The notes beneath the pieces are model-generated. The model had not been told where the DNA came from, did not search any database, and was given only the letters and a program-made list of their open reading frames with translations. A DNA stretch of 15,901 bases from Patescibacteria group bacterium UBA3458. GTDB taxonomy: Bacteria; Patescibacteriota; Minisyncoccia; Phycocordibacterales; UBA2100. The stretch is taken from contig DFRR01000009.1 in NCBI GenBank assembly GCA_002378745.1, positions 14,348-30,248 of the forward strand, in the 5' to 3' direction. This document shows positions 6,301 through 12,967 of the stretch, piece after piece. The translations under genes and the position numbers were made by a program. Positions within the stretch are counted from its first letter, which is position 1. Each line of letters begins with the position of its first letter.

Positions 6301-7335
6301 ATGGCAATCAAAATTACATTCAAACCGAAACAAATTTCATCACGTCTTATACAAGTTGTCGAAAACGAGCGCGCTCGAGACATTCTCGCTCGTCGCTACG
6401 GGCTTACTGAGACTGGTACTGTAGAGACGCTTGAATCAGTCGGCAAATCATACGGTATTACTCGTGAACGAGTCCGCCAAATTGAAAATCACGCGCTTCG
6501 TAGTATTCAGAAATCAGCAGACTATCAAGAACTTGCTACTGCATTTCGTGAACTTGCAGATTCTATTGAGCAACTCGGTGGTGTTGCATCAGAAGAAGAA
6601 ATCCTACAGCAGTTTTGTAAGTCGCCGGAAGAGCAAAACTATATTCTATTCCTGCTCCACGTTGGTGACCCATTCAATAAGCGAAAAGAAGGGGGTGACT
6701 TCGTACATCACTGGTATGTGGACGATGCTCGTGCACAAGCGATTCGGGATGCCATTCAAAACCTCTATGGCACCATTACTGACACAATTGTACTTCCTGA
6801 AGAGGAAATTATTGCTCGCTACAAGCAAGAGCTCGCAAAAGCGCAAATCGCACAAGACAATGCTGACACCCTTTTGCGCTGGCTTGCACTATCAAAGAAG
6901 ATTGCGCGCAATCCACTGGGCGAGTGGGGTCGTGCGACCTCACCATCAGTGCGTGTGAAGGGTATGCGTGACTTTGCATACCTCACGCTTAAGAGACACG
7001 GCTCACCAATGCACTTTTCTGAAGTTGCACAGCAAGTCGAAGCACTCTTTGGTCGCAAGGCACATGTTGCAACCACACACAACGAGCTCATCAAAGATCC
7101 ACGTTTTGTACTGGTCGGACGCGGACTCTATGCACTTTCAGAATGGGGATATTCAAAAGGTGTCGTAAAGGATGTGATAAAAGAATTACTCCGAAAGAAC
7201 GGGCCGCTCACTAAGAAAGAAATCATTGACCACGTGAAGCGTGAACGATACGTGAAAGACAATACGATTGCAGTGAACCTTCAAGACACTGATACTTTCG
7301 TACACCAAAAGGACGACACCTACGCACTTATCTAG
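6301..7335 (+). CDS. Sigma-70 region 4 plus HARE-HTH transcription regulator
   Basis: Residues 42-70 (around VGKSYGITRERVRQIENHAL) are a clear sigma-70 region 4.2 helix-turn-helix, the part that reads -35 elements. No region 2 is present, so this cannot be a complete sigma factor. Residues about 221-290 (from MRDFAYLTLKRHGSPMHFSEV to GLYALSEWGY) match the HARE-HTH fold, which is related to the N-terminal domain of the RNA polymerase delta subunit RpoE. A further winged-helix-like segment follows at 296-344. The middle (75-215) is predicted to be helical. The family is frequent in Patescibacteria and is usually left unnamed. I infer a DNA- and polymerase-associated regulator. Its own promoter is the strongest by eye in the window. 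Confidence 0.85.
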   Translation: MAIKITFKPKQISSRLIQVVENERARDILARRYGLTETGTVETLESVGKSYGITRERVRQIENHALRSIQKSADYQELATAFRELADSIEQLGGVASEEEILQQFCKSPEEQNYILFLLHVGDPFNKRKEGGDFVHHWYVDDARAQAIRDAIQNLYGTITDTIVLPEEEIIARYKQELAKAQIAQDNADTLLRWLALSKKIARNPLGEWGRATSPSVRVKGMRDFAYLTLKRHGSPMHFSEVAQQVEALFGRKAHVATTHNELIKDPRFVLVGRGLYALSEWGYSKGVVKDVIKELLRKNGPLTKKEIIDHVKRERYVKDNTIAVNLQDTDTFVHQKDDTYALI

Positions 7336-7368
7336 TCACAGCGAACACTAAAGCGTGACATATGTGCA

Positions 7369-7377
7369 TGCTATTAT
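7369..7377 (+). promoter_or_regulatory. Extended -10 promoter before the DUF8128-like gene
   Basis: TGCTATTAT, with TATTAT at 7372-7377, ends seven bases before the ATG at 7385. It is almost identical to the extended -10 of leuS (TGCTACTAT). The predicted transcript would start at or next to the start codon. This favours 7385 over the in-frame ATG at 7355, which lies upstream of the promoter. Confidence 0.5.
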
Positions 7378-7384
7378 AAGTGTT

Positions 7385-8713
7385 ATGGCTTTGTTCCCAG
7401 AACTTACCAATACTGAATATCTTGGTATTCCGTATTGGATACTATTTGTTGCCGCGTTTATCATCCTACTCGGCGTCGCGATGATTGTGTACCCACCTTT
7501 TTTGTGGGTATTTCTCTCGTGGGTATTTATCATTTCACCGGTCTGGATTCCACTGCTCCTCATAACGGTTTTCTTTTCTCAGTGGAGAGCGTACGTACGG
7601 GCACGTTTTATCGCACGCCAAACACCGATACTTCTCGAGATTAGAATTCCTCGCCACATTCACAAAACACCAAAAGCGATGGATTTGGTGTTTGCGGGCC
7701 TCAATGTTGGACCTGGAGAGACAACGTTTATTTCGCGCTGGTGGGAAGGTAAAGTGCGTCCGTGGTGGTCACTTGAAATTGTATCTATTGAGGGGCGTAT
7801 CAATTTTTATATCTGGGCATGGAGTCAGCATCGTGAATTCATCGAATCGCAATTTTATTCACAATTTCCAAACATCGAAATTCACGAAGTGGAGGACTAT
7901 TCACAAGGAGTGCGCTATGACCCCGAAGTAACTAATGTCTGGGGTATGGAGTATGTACTCGAAAAACCTGATGCGTATCCGATAAAAACGTACGTCGATT
8001 TTGAACTTGATAAGGAGGCAAAAAAATCAGAACAAATTATTGACCCTATCTCGGGTGTATTCGAGAAACTGAGTTCACTTGGACCGGGTGAGCAAATGTG
8101 GGTACAGATTGTTATTCGTCGAAACAAAGGAGCTACTATAGACAGCTCACTATGGGGCACCAAAAAGAAATGGAAGGATGAAGCGCGTGAAGAAATAGAG
8201 CGTATTTATCAGAAAAGTAAGCCACAAACGAAGGACTTGGTAACCGGCGAAATTAGTGATGGATACCCATTACTCAAGCCTGCTGAGGTAAACGTGATAA
8301 AAGCCCTTGAGCGGAGCATTGAAAAAAGTGGATTTGATACCGGCATCCGCGCAGTGTACCTAGCAAAACCAGCAAACTTTAAAGGGCACAAAATTCCAAC
8401 GTTTATTGTAAACTTTTGGAATACGTTTTCATCAGGGTACTTAAATGGGTTCGAGGGTACCGATTGGCATTCGTCACTAAACTACCCATGGCAAGATTTT
8501 AGGGGATTGCGCGAGGCGTATTATTCTAGGAAAATACTTGATGCATATCATCGCCGAAGCTTCTTCCATCCGCCCTACGACCGACCACGTTTTGTATTAA
8601 CCACAGAAGAACTTGCAACCATTTTTCATTTCCCAACGGAAGAGACAAAAGCGCCTGGTTTGCAACGACTCTCTTCAACGAAGGGTGAGCCACCAAGTAA
8701 TTTGCCAACATAG
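7385..8713 (+). CDS. DUF8128-like membrane protein (conjugation/secretion-ATPase-associated family)
   Basis: The 442-residue protein has two membrane helices near its N-terminus (about 16-37 and 41-65), followed by a large cytoplasmic region. The segment LEIRIPRHIHKTPKAMDLVF (about 85-104) and the C-terminal run from RPRFVLTTEELATIFHFP to GEPPSNLP are characteristic of the DUF8128 family. In Patescibacteria these proteins are often encoded beside HerA/VirB4- or VirD4/TraG-like ATPases. No such ATPase is in this window, and this protein has no Walker A motif, so any partner must lie elsewhere. I prefer the start at 7385 to 7355 because the predicted -10 lies between them. mltG follows after eight bases with no terminator, so the two are probably in one operon. 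The family assignment is from memory of these motifs. Confidence 0.7.
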   Translation: MALFPELTNTEYLGIPYWILFVAAFIILLGVAMIVYPPFLWVFLSWVFIISPVWIPLLLITVFFSQWRAYVRARFIARQTPILLEIRIPRHIHKTPKAMDLVFAGLNVGPGETTFISRWWEGKVRPWWSLEIVSIEGRINFYIWAWSQHREFIESQFYSQFPNIEIHEVEDYSQGVRYDPEVTNVWGMEYVLEKPDAYPIKTYVDFELDKEAKKSEQIIDPISGVFEKLSSLGPGEQMWVQIVIRRNKGATIDSSLWGTKKKWKDEAREEIERIYQKSKPQTKDLVTGEISDGYPLLKPAEVNVIKALERSIEKSGFDTGIRAVYLAKPANFKGHKIPTFIVNFWNTFSSGYLNGFEGTDWHSSLNYPWQDFRGLREAYYSRKILDAYHRRSFFHPPYDRPRFVLTTEELATIFHFPTEETKAPGLQRLSSTKGEPPSNLPT

Positions 8714-8721
8714 TATTTAGT

Positions 8722-9789
8722 ATGTACGACGAGGATCCAAACTATATATCTCGACTACAGCGCGCGTATGTGCGTTTTTTGTCGTGGACACACCGTGCAC
8801 GAATTAACGTACACGATTGGCATCATTCACGACTGCATGATTTAAATCGACGGACACTCGTCATACTTATCGTGGCGGGTATTTTCGGTCTTGTGCTCTA
8901 TGTAGAGAGTTTCCATCCGCCACACGACTTTCCTGTGGAGCAATATATAACCGTTCAGGAAGGGGAGACACTCAGCGAACTTGCACAATCACTTGAGGAA
9001 GTCGGTATCGTGCGAAGTGCGGAGTGGTTAACATTGTTGGTACGACTCCGTGGCGGCGAGCGTTCAGTACATGCTGGTGATTATTTCTTTGCAAAACCAA
9101 TCGGCGCACTTGCTGTCGCGCGCGTGATAACGACCGGTGCATATGGACTTGAGCCGATTCGCATCACGATTCCTGAAGGGGCAACCGTGGCAGATATGGC
9201 AATTATCTATGAAAAGCGCTTGTTTAAATTCAATGCACGAAATTTTGTGCGCAAAGCGGAAAAGGACGAAGGATTCCTCTATCCGGATACGTACTATTTC
9301 TTGCCGAACGTGCAGGAAGATGAGGTCATTCGTGTAATGAAAGATACGTTTAACCAGCGTATTGCTGAGTTTGAAGACGAAATTGCATCTTCAACATTAA
9401 CACTCAAGGAAATCGTCACCCTCGCATCAATCATTGAAAAAGAAGCGTGGAAACCACGAGATCAACAACTCATCTCAGGAGTCCTCTATAATCGCCTGGA
9501 GCGAGACATGTTACTACAAGTTGATGCAACCTTTACGTATACGCATAACAAGGGTACGTACGACATTACGCTCTCTGATTTAACTGACGAAGATAATCTC
9601 TATAACACGTATGTGCATCCCGGGTTGCCACCCGGCCCGATCGCGGCAGTGGGGCGGTCAGCACTATACGCGGCATTGTATCCAATTGAAAATGACTACC
9701 TGTTTTATCTCGCCGATCGTAGCGGAACTACATATTTCAGTAGAACGTATGCCGAACATTTAGTCAAAAAGCGACGATACGTAGACTAA
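8722..9789 (+). CDS. mltG: Endolytic murein transglycosylase MltG (YceG-like)
   Basis: MltG cuts nascent glycan strands in peptidoglycan and is thought to set strand length. The 355-residue protein has a basic cytoplasmic tail of about 44 residues, one membrane helix (about 45-61) and an extracytoplasmic LysM-like segment starting near YITVQEGETLSELAQSL. The YceG catalytic domain follows. It contains GFLYPDTYYFLP (about 191-202), the signature LASIIEKEAW with the likely catalytic Glu239, then VLYNRLERDMLLQVDATFTY and the closing NTYVHPGLPPGPIA and YLFYLADRSGTTYFSRTYAEH segments. The length is normal for the family. It starts eight bases after the DUF8128-like gene, and a TAGTAT (8711-8716) overlaps that gene's stop codon and could be a -10 element for MltG. 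It implies a peptidoglycan wall. Confidence 0.95.
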   Translation: MYDEDPNYISRLQRAYVRFLSWTHRARINVHDWHHSRLHDLNRRTLVILIVAGIFGLVLYVESFHPPHDFPVEQYITVQEGETLSELAQSLEEVGIVRSAEWLTLLVRLRGGERSVHAGDYFFAKPIGALAVARVITTGAYGLEPIRITIPEGATVADMAIIYEKRLFKFNARNFVRKAEKDEGFLYPDTYYFLPNVQEDEVIRVMKDTFNQRIAEFEDEIASSTLTLKEIVTLASIIEKEAWKPRDQQLISGVLYNRLERDMLLQVDATFTYTHNKGTYDITLSDLTDEDNLYNTYVHPGLPPGPIAAVGRSALYAALYPIENDYLFYLADRSGTTYFSRTYAEHLVKKRRYVD

Positions 9790-9810
9790 ACGTACACGAG
9801 CATCTATACT
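9782..9810 (+). promoter_or_regulatory. Possible promoter giving mnmA a long leader
   Basis: TAGACT (9782-9787, overlapping the mltG stop) and TATACT (9805-9810) are separated by 17 bases. Start near 9817 would give mnmA a leader of about 120 bases, unusually long for this window. The leader carries GAATCC (9822-9827) and GGATTC (9845-9850), a six-base inverted repeat, and a 22-codon open frame that ends on mnmA. A nearer alternative -10, TCTTAT (9924-9929), sits ten bases before the mnmA ATG. Confidence 0.35.
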
Positions 9811-9874
9811 CTCAATACTGTGAATCCCGCTAGATTGCAGACGTGGATTCTAAAGAGTTCATGTGGTCGAACAT

Positions 9875-9943
9875 ATGATTAGAGAAATTAAAACATACGG
9901 TGCAGATACTTCGCTTTTCTGCGTCTTATTTCTAACGGAATGA
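9875..9943 (+). CDS. Possible 22-codon leader peptide overlapping mnmA
   Basis: ATG at 9875 opens MIREIKTYGADTSLFCVLFL plus two more codons and stops at TGA 9941-9943. That stop overlaps the mnmA ATG (9940-9942) in the ATGA arrangement typical of translational coupling. No Shine-Dalgarno sequence precedes it. Chance is a serious alternative for so short a frame. It is listed because mnmA has no usable Shine-Dalgarno sequence of its own, so coupled reinitiation would explain its translation. Confidence 0.25.
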   Translation: MIREIKTYGADTSLFCVLFLTE

Positions 9944-10992
9944 AAAAGGTTTTTGTCGCACTCTCAGGTGGGGTTGATAGTTCTGTTGTTGCCCACAAGC
10001 TGCTTACAAACGGCTGGGACGTAACCGCCGTCTTTATTCGCGTGTGGCAGCCAAGCTTCATGCCGTGCACACAAGATGACGAAGAGCGTGCCGCGATGCG
10101 CGTCGCAGCGTTTTTAGGTATTCCATTCAAGCGACTTGATCTCTCAGACATCTACAAACGAGAAGTCGTCGACACCATGATAGAGGAGTATCGAAAAGGG
10201 CGGACGCCGAACCCCGATGTCCTCTGCAATCGGAGTATTAAATTCGGTGCATTTCTTGATTTTGCAAAACAACACGGAGCAGAAAAAATCGCAACCGGTC
10301 ACCACGCACGTGTTCATCAGATTGATACGAATACGTTTGAACTCGTTCGTGGCGTTGATCCACGAAAAGACCAGGCATACTTTCTCTGGCAACTCACACA
10401 AGAGGAACTCGCGTATGCACTCATGCCAATTGGGGACCTCACCAAGGCACAGGTGCGTGCATATGCACAAAAACATAATCTTCCGAGCGCAACAAAGCCG
10501 GATAGTCAGGGTCTTTGTTTTATCGGGGATGTTGATATGAAGACGTTTTTACGTCACTTTATTGCTACAGAAGAAGGAAATGTGTTGGACACTAACGGCA
10601 CGGTTATCGGTACGCATAATGGTGCAGCACTCGTTACCATTGGGCAACGTGGCGGATTTACCGTAACCAAGAAAGGTACGTCTACTGAGGCGTTATATGT
10701 GGCTTCAAAAGATGTATTGAAGAATACTATTACTGTCGCACCGCAGCACGATGTCTCGAGCTATGCACGTACGACGATTCCGCTTGAGCAAACAAATATG
10801 ATGCATTCGACGAACGATAAAGCTGAGTACACCTGCGAGATTCGATATCATGGCACACCACTACCATGCACACTTGTAGAAGACGGTGCGCATCTAACCG
10901 TCCAGCTGCGCGAACCGGTCTCAGTGGCTCCCGGACAATCACTGGTAATTTATGATGGGGAACGTTGCATGGGTGGCGGTATTGTTGCATAA
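9940..10992 (+). CDS. mnmA: tRNA-uridine 2-sulfurtransferase MnmA
   Basis: MnmA makes 2-thiouridine at wobble position 34 of tRNAs for Lys, Glu and Gln in the cytoplasm. The PP-loop SGGVDSS is at residues 9-15. The two catalytic cysteines are in PDVLCNRSIKF (C96) and SQGLCFIGDV (C193), with GHHARV and DQAYFLWQL segments between them. The C-terminal beta-barrel domain contains the GQRGGF motif and ends GERCMGGGIV. At 350 residues it is close to the usual length (E. coli about 368). The start is fixed by the conserved KKVFVALSGGVDSS. It is preceded by 150 noncoding bases and a possible leader ORF, and has no proper Shine-Dalgarno sequence. No sulfur-relay partner is encoded nearby. Confidence 0.97.
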   Translation: MKKVFVALSGGVDSSVVAHKLLTNGWDVTAVFIRVWQPSFMPCTQDDEERAAMRVAAFLGIPFKRLDLSDIYKREVVDTMIEEYRKGRTPNPDVLCNRSIKFGAFLDFAKQHGAEKIATGHHARVHQIDTNTFELVRGVDPRKDQAYFLWQLTQEELAYALMPIGDLTKAQVRAYAQKHNLPSATKPDSQGLCFIGDVDMKTFLRHFIATEEGNVLDTNGTVIGTHNGAALVTIGQRGGFTVTKKGTSTEALYVASKDVLKNTITVAPQHDVSSYARTTIPLEQTNMMHSTNDKAEYTCEIRYHGTPLPCTLVEDGAHLTVQLREPVSVAPGQSLVIYDGERCMGGGIVA

Positions 10993-11036
10993 CCCATTGT
11001 TCAGTAAGGGGAGTGTGCACACCTACGGGCGTGCCG

Positions 11037-11042
11037 TATAAT
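11037..11042 (+). promoter_or_regulatory. -10 element for the ATP-cone/Mrr-like gene
   Basis: A consensus TATAAT ends seven bases before the ATG at 11050, which places the transcription start at or beside that ATG. It also overlaps the alternative ATG at 11041, so a message from this promoter could only use 11050. A weak TGTGCA (11014-11019) lies 17 bases upstream as a candidate -35. Confidence 0.5.
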
Positions 11043-11049
11043 GCCCCGT

Positions 11050-11883
11050 ATGGCCATACTGATTACAAAAATGAACGGTGAACAAGAGCCGTTCAATGAA
11101 ATGAAACTCGACCGTTCTCTTGAACGTGCGGGGGCATCGAAGGAGATGCGCGAAAAAATTATTCGTATCACCGTCAGCGACCTCCGCGAAGGAATGTCGA
11201 CGCAAGAAATTTACGAACGAGCGTTCGACATGCTGCGCGATGAAGAACGTCGCCCTGTTGCGGCGCGATACTCGATTAAGCGTGCTGTGCTTGATTTGGG
11301 CCCATCAGGATTTCCGTTTGAGCAATTCATGGCTGCTATTTTTGAAACTATCGGATACACAAATGTGCGTACTGGAGCTGCACTCCAGGGCAAATGCGCG
11401 CCGCATGAAGTTGATGTTGTTGCCGAACACGAGGGTAAACGAGTTGTCGCTGAAGTGAAGTTCCATAACAGCCTCGGTATTAAGACTGACTTAAAGGTGG
11501 CTCTCTATGTGAAAGCGAGATTCGATGACTTATCGGCAAAAGGTGAAAAAGTAGATGAGGGGTGGTTGATTACCAATACGCGGTTTACCCGTAATGCAGC
11601 ACGTTACAGTAACTGTGTTGGCATGCACTTGCTTGGGTGGGACTACCCGCGTGGTCGTGGTCTCGAAATCCTCGTTGACCAGTCCGGTATTCACCCTATT
11701 ACGGCGCTAACGTCATTGTCTGCAAGTGAAAAACGCGCATTGCTCGATGATAATATTGTCCTGTGCAGGCAAATGCCGCGAACACCGGAAGAATTGCGCG
11801 CATATGGCATTCCAGAGGAGAAACATGACGCAGTTCGTGAAGAGGTAAGCGGACTTTGTGCAGTTCCCAAAGCGAACGTATAA
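11050..11883 (+). CDS. ATP-cone domain protein with Mrr-like restriction endonuclease domain
   Basis: Residues 1-87 form an ATP-cone, with the family pattern ITKMNGEQEPFNEMKLDRSL and ERAGAS, as seen in NrdR and ribonucleotide reductases, where it binds ATP or dATP. Next comes a PD-(D/E)XK nuclease domain of the Mrr-cat type: FPFEQFMAAIFETIGYTNV, then HEVDVVAE with Asp122, and VVAEVKFH with Glu135 and Lys137 (277-residue numbering). The catalytic residues are intact. The C-terminal 70 residues form a helical tail of no family I recognise. This combination recurs in CPR and Bacteroidetes genomes as an unnamed restriction-endonuclease-like protein. I infer a nucleotide-regulated DNA nuclease, not a complete restriction system, since no methyltransferase is adjacent. 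Start 11050 fits the promoter; 11041 would add only three residues. Confidence 0.85.
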   Translation: MAILITKMNGEQEPFNEMKLDRSLERAGASKEMREKIIRITVSDLREGMSTQEIYERAFDMLRDEERRPVAARYSIKRAVLDLGPSGFPFEQFMAAIFETIGYTNVRTGAALQGKCAPHEVDVVAEHEGKRVVAEVKFHNSLGIKTDLKVALYVKARFDDLSAKGEKVDEGWLITNTRFTRNAARYSNCVGMHLLGWDYPRGRGLEILVDQSGIHPITALTSLSASEKRALLDDNIVLCRQMPRTPEELRAYGIPEEKHDAVREEVSGLCAVPKANV

Positions 11884-11884
11884 T
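11856..11884 (+). promoter_or_regulatory. Promoter of the DUF7282-like gene
   Basis: TTGTGC (11856-11861) and consensus TATAAT (11879-11884) are 17 bases apart, lying in the end of the preceding gene; the TAA stop (11881-11883) is part of the -10. Start near 11891 gives a leader of about 33 bases that includes the AGGA Shine-Dalgarno core at 11914-11917, six bases before the ATG. Confidence 0.6.
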
Positions 11885-11923
11885 ATACGCAGGTACATCT
11901 TTAACACCTAAACAGGAAACAGT

Positions 11924-12442
11924 ATGACTCAGAAGATAATTATCGGATTTGTTGGAGGATTTATTATTGGTGCATTGTGTGTATTTGGATGGAATGCATA
12001 TACAAACAAACCATTGGATTCTGCAACGCCTGAAACAACGATGCCGGAAGACATTGAGACACCTGAGACGACGACTCCCACCGAAGGTACTATTGGAAAT
12101 GATATCGTTGACGCAACTGTCCGCTCAACACATATCACGGTAGCTGACCAAACAGCGGGAGATTCGGTGCGCGTCGGAGCAGTATCATTGGATGCAGACG
12201 GATGGGTAGTTATTCACGAAGAACATAACGGGGTTATCGGTAACGCACTTGGCGCCGCACGAGAAACCGCCGGCGAGCACACCAATGTGGTAGTGCCGCT
12301 ACTGCGCGCAACTGAAGCAGGAAATCGCTATTGGGTAGTGCTTTATGGCGACAATGGTGACCGCGAGTTCCACTTAAGTGATGACTTCCCATTCCGCGAA
12401 AGCGCCGGGGAACCGGTAATTGGTTCGTTCCAAGCATATTAA
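11924..12442 (+). CDS. Membrane-anchored extracytoplasmic protein with DUF7282-like domain
   Basis: An uncleaved-looking signal anchor (about residues 4-23, IIIGFVGGFIIGALCVFGWN) is followed by a Thr/Pro/Glu-rich linker (about 32-57). A beta-rich domain follows (about 68-170) with the pattern ITVADQTAGDSVRVGAVSL, GWVVIHEE and later VIGNALG and NVVVPL. This repeats the layout of the DUF7282 domain known from haloarchaeal surface proteins, so I infer an exposed, envelope-anchored domain of unknown ligand. No enzyme motif is seen. A Cys18 lies inside the hydrophobic segment, but the residues before it do not form a good lipobox. The gene has its own promoter and one of only two clear Shine-Dalgarno sequences in the window. 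It may be followed by the MgtC gene in one message, as only 18 bases separate them. Confidence 0.75.
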   Translation: MTQKIIIGFVGGFIIGALCVFGWNAYTNKPLDSATPETTMPEDIETPETTTPTEGTIGNDIVDATVRSTHITVADQTAGDSVRVGAVSLDADGWVVIHEEHNGVIGNALGAARETAGEHTNVVVPLLRATEAGNRYWVVLYGDNGDREFHLSDDFPFRESAGEPVIGSFQAY

Positions 12443-12445
12443 AAG

Positions 12446-12451
12446 TAGTAT
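12446..12451 (+). promoter_or_regulatory. Possible -10 element for the MgtC-family gene
   Basis: TAGTAT ends nine bases before the ATG at 12461, the same spacing as in leuS. No convincing -35 or TG extension is present, so it is weak on its own. It would give the MgtC cluster a near-leaderless message in addition to readthrough from 11924. Confidence 0.3.
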
Positions 12452-12460
12452 TGTTCGCAT

Positions 12461-12964
12461 ATGTTCTTCACATTTGACCCGACACTTACCACAATCCTGA
12501 TCCAGTTGACCGTAGCGGCACTGCTTGGACTCCTTGTCGGTGCTGAACGCTCAATTGCCGGAAAAAGTGCCGGAATGCGAACATTTGCACTCGTTTCCTT
12601 GGGTGCCTGCTTGTTTACTATTACTTCAGTTGTTATCACCACACAATACTTCGGAAAGGTAAACTTTGACCCGATGCGTGTCCCGGCTGCCATCATTACC
12701 GGTATTGGTTTTATTGGTGCCGGGCTCATCTTGTTCCGTGAGAGTCTTGTTCGCGGGTTAACGACTGCTGCCGGTATGTGGATTGCCGCTGGTATCGGTA
12801 TTGCCGTTGGATTCGGGCTCTACATCATCGCCGCATACACTGCATTGCTGACGTTATTTATCTTTACCGCAGTGTGGTTCGTTGAAGCGAAGGTGAAAGT
12901 ATACTTCGGACATAACAGCGTTGAACCAATTATAAAGAAGACTGATCAGCTATCCGAAGAGTAG
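12461..12964 (+). CDS. MgtC/SapB family membrane protein
   Basis: The 167-residue protein shows the MgtC family core: ALLGLLVGAERSIAGKSAGMRT (about 19-40), the GIGFIGAGLIL segment (about 87-97) and the GLTTAAGMWIAAGIGIAVGFG helices (about 104-124). There are about four or five membrane helices. Classical MgtC has an extra C-terminal cytoplasmic domain; this short form lacks it and ends in a charged tail (SVEPIIKKTDQLSEE). In pathogens MgtC affects magnesium homeostasis and F1Fo ATP synthase. The role of short SapB-type relatives is not established, so no gene symbol is given. It is the first gene of a tight cluster: the nuclease gene starts three bases after its stop. Confidence 0.92.
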   Translation: MFFTFDPTLTTILIQLTVAALLGLLVGAERSIAGKSAGMRTFALVSLGACLFTITSVVITTQYFGKVNFDPMRVPAAIITGIGFIGAGLILFRESLVRGLTTAAGMWIAAGIGIAVGFGLYIIAAYTALLTLFIFTAVWFVEAKVKVYFGHNSVEPIIKKTDQLSEE

Positions 12965-12967
12965 GGT

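Noticed and set aside
9790..9939. A tRNA or other structured RNA gene between mltG and mnmA
   Set aside because: No T-arm consensus or cloverleaf can be drawn, and the only inverted repeat is six base pairs with a 17-base loop.
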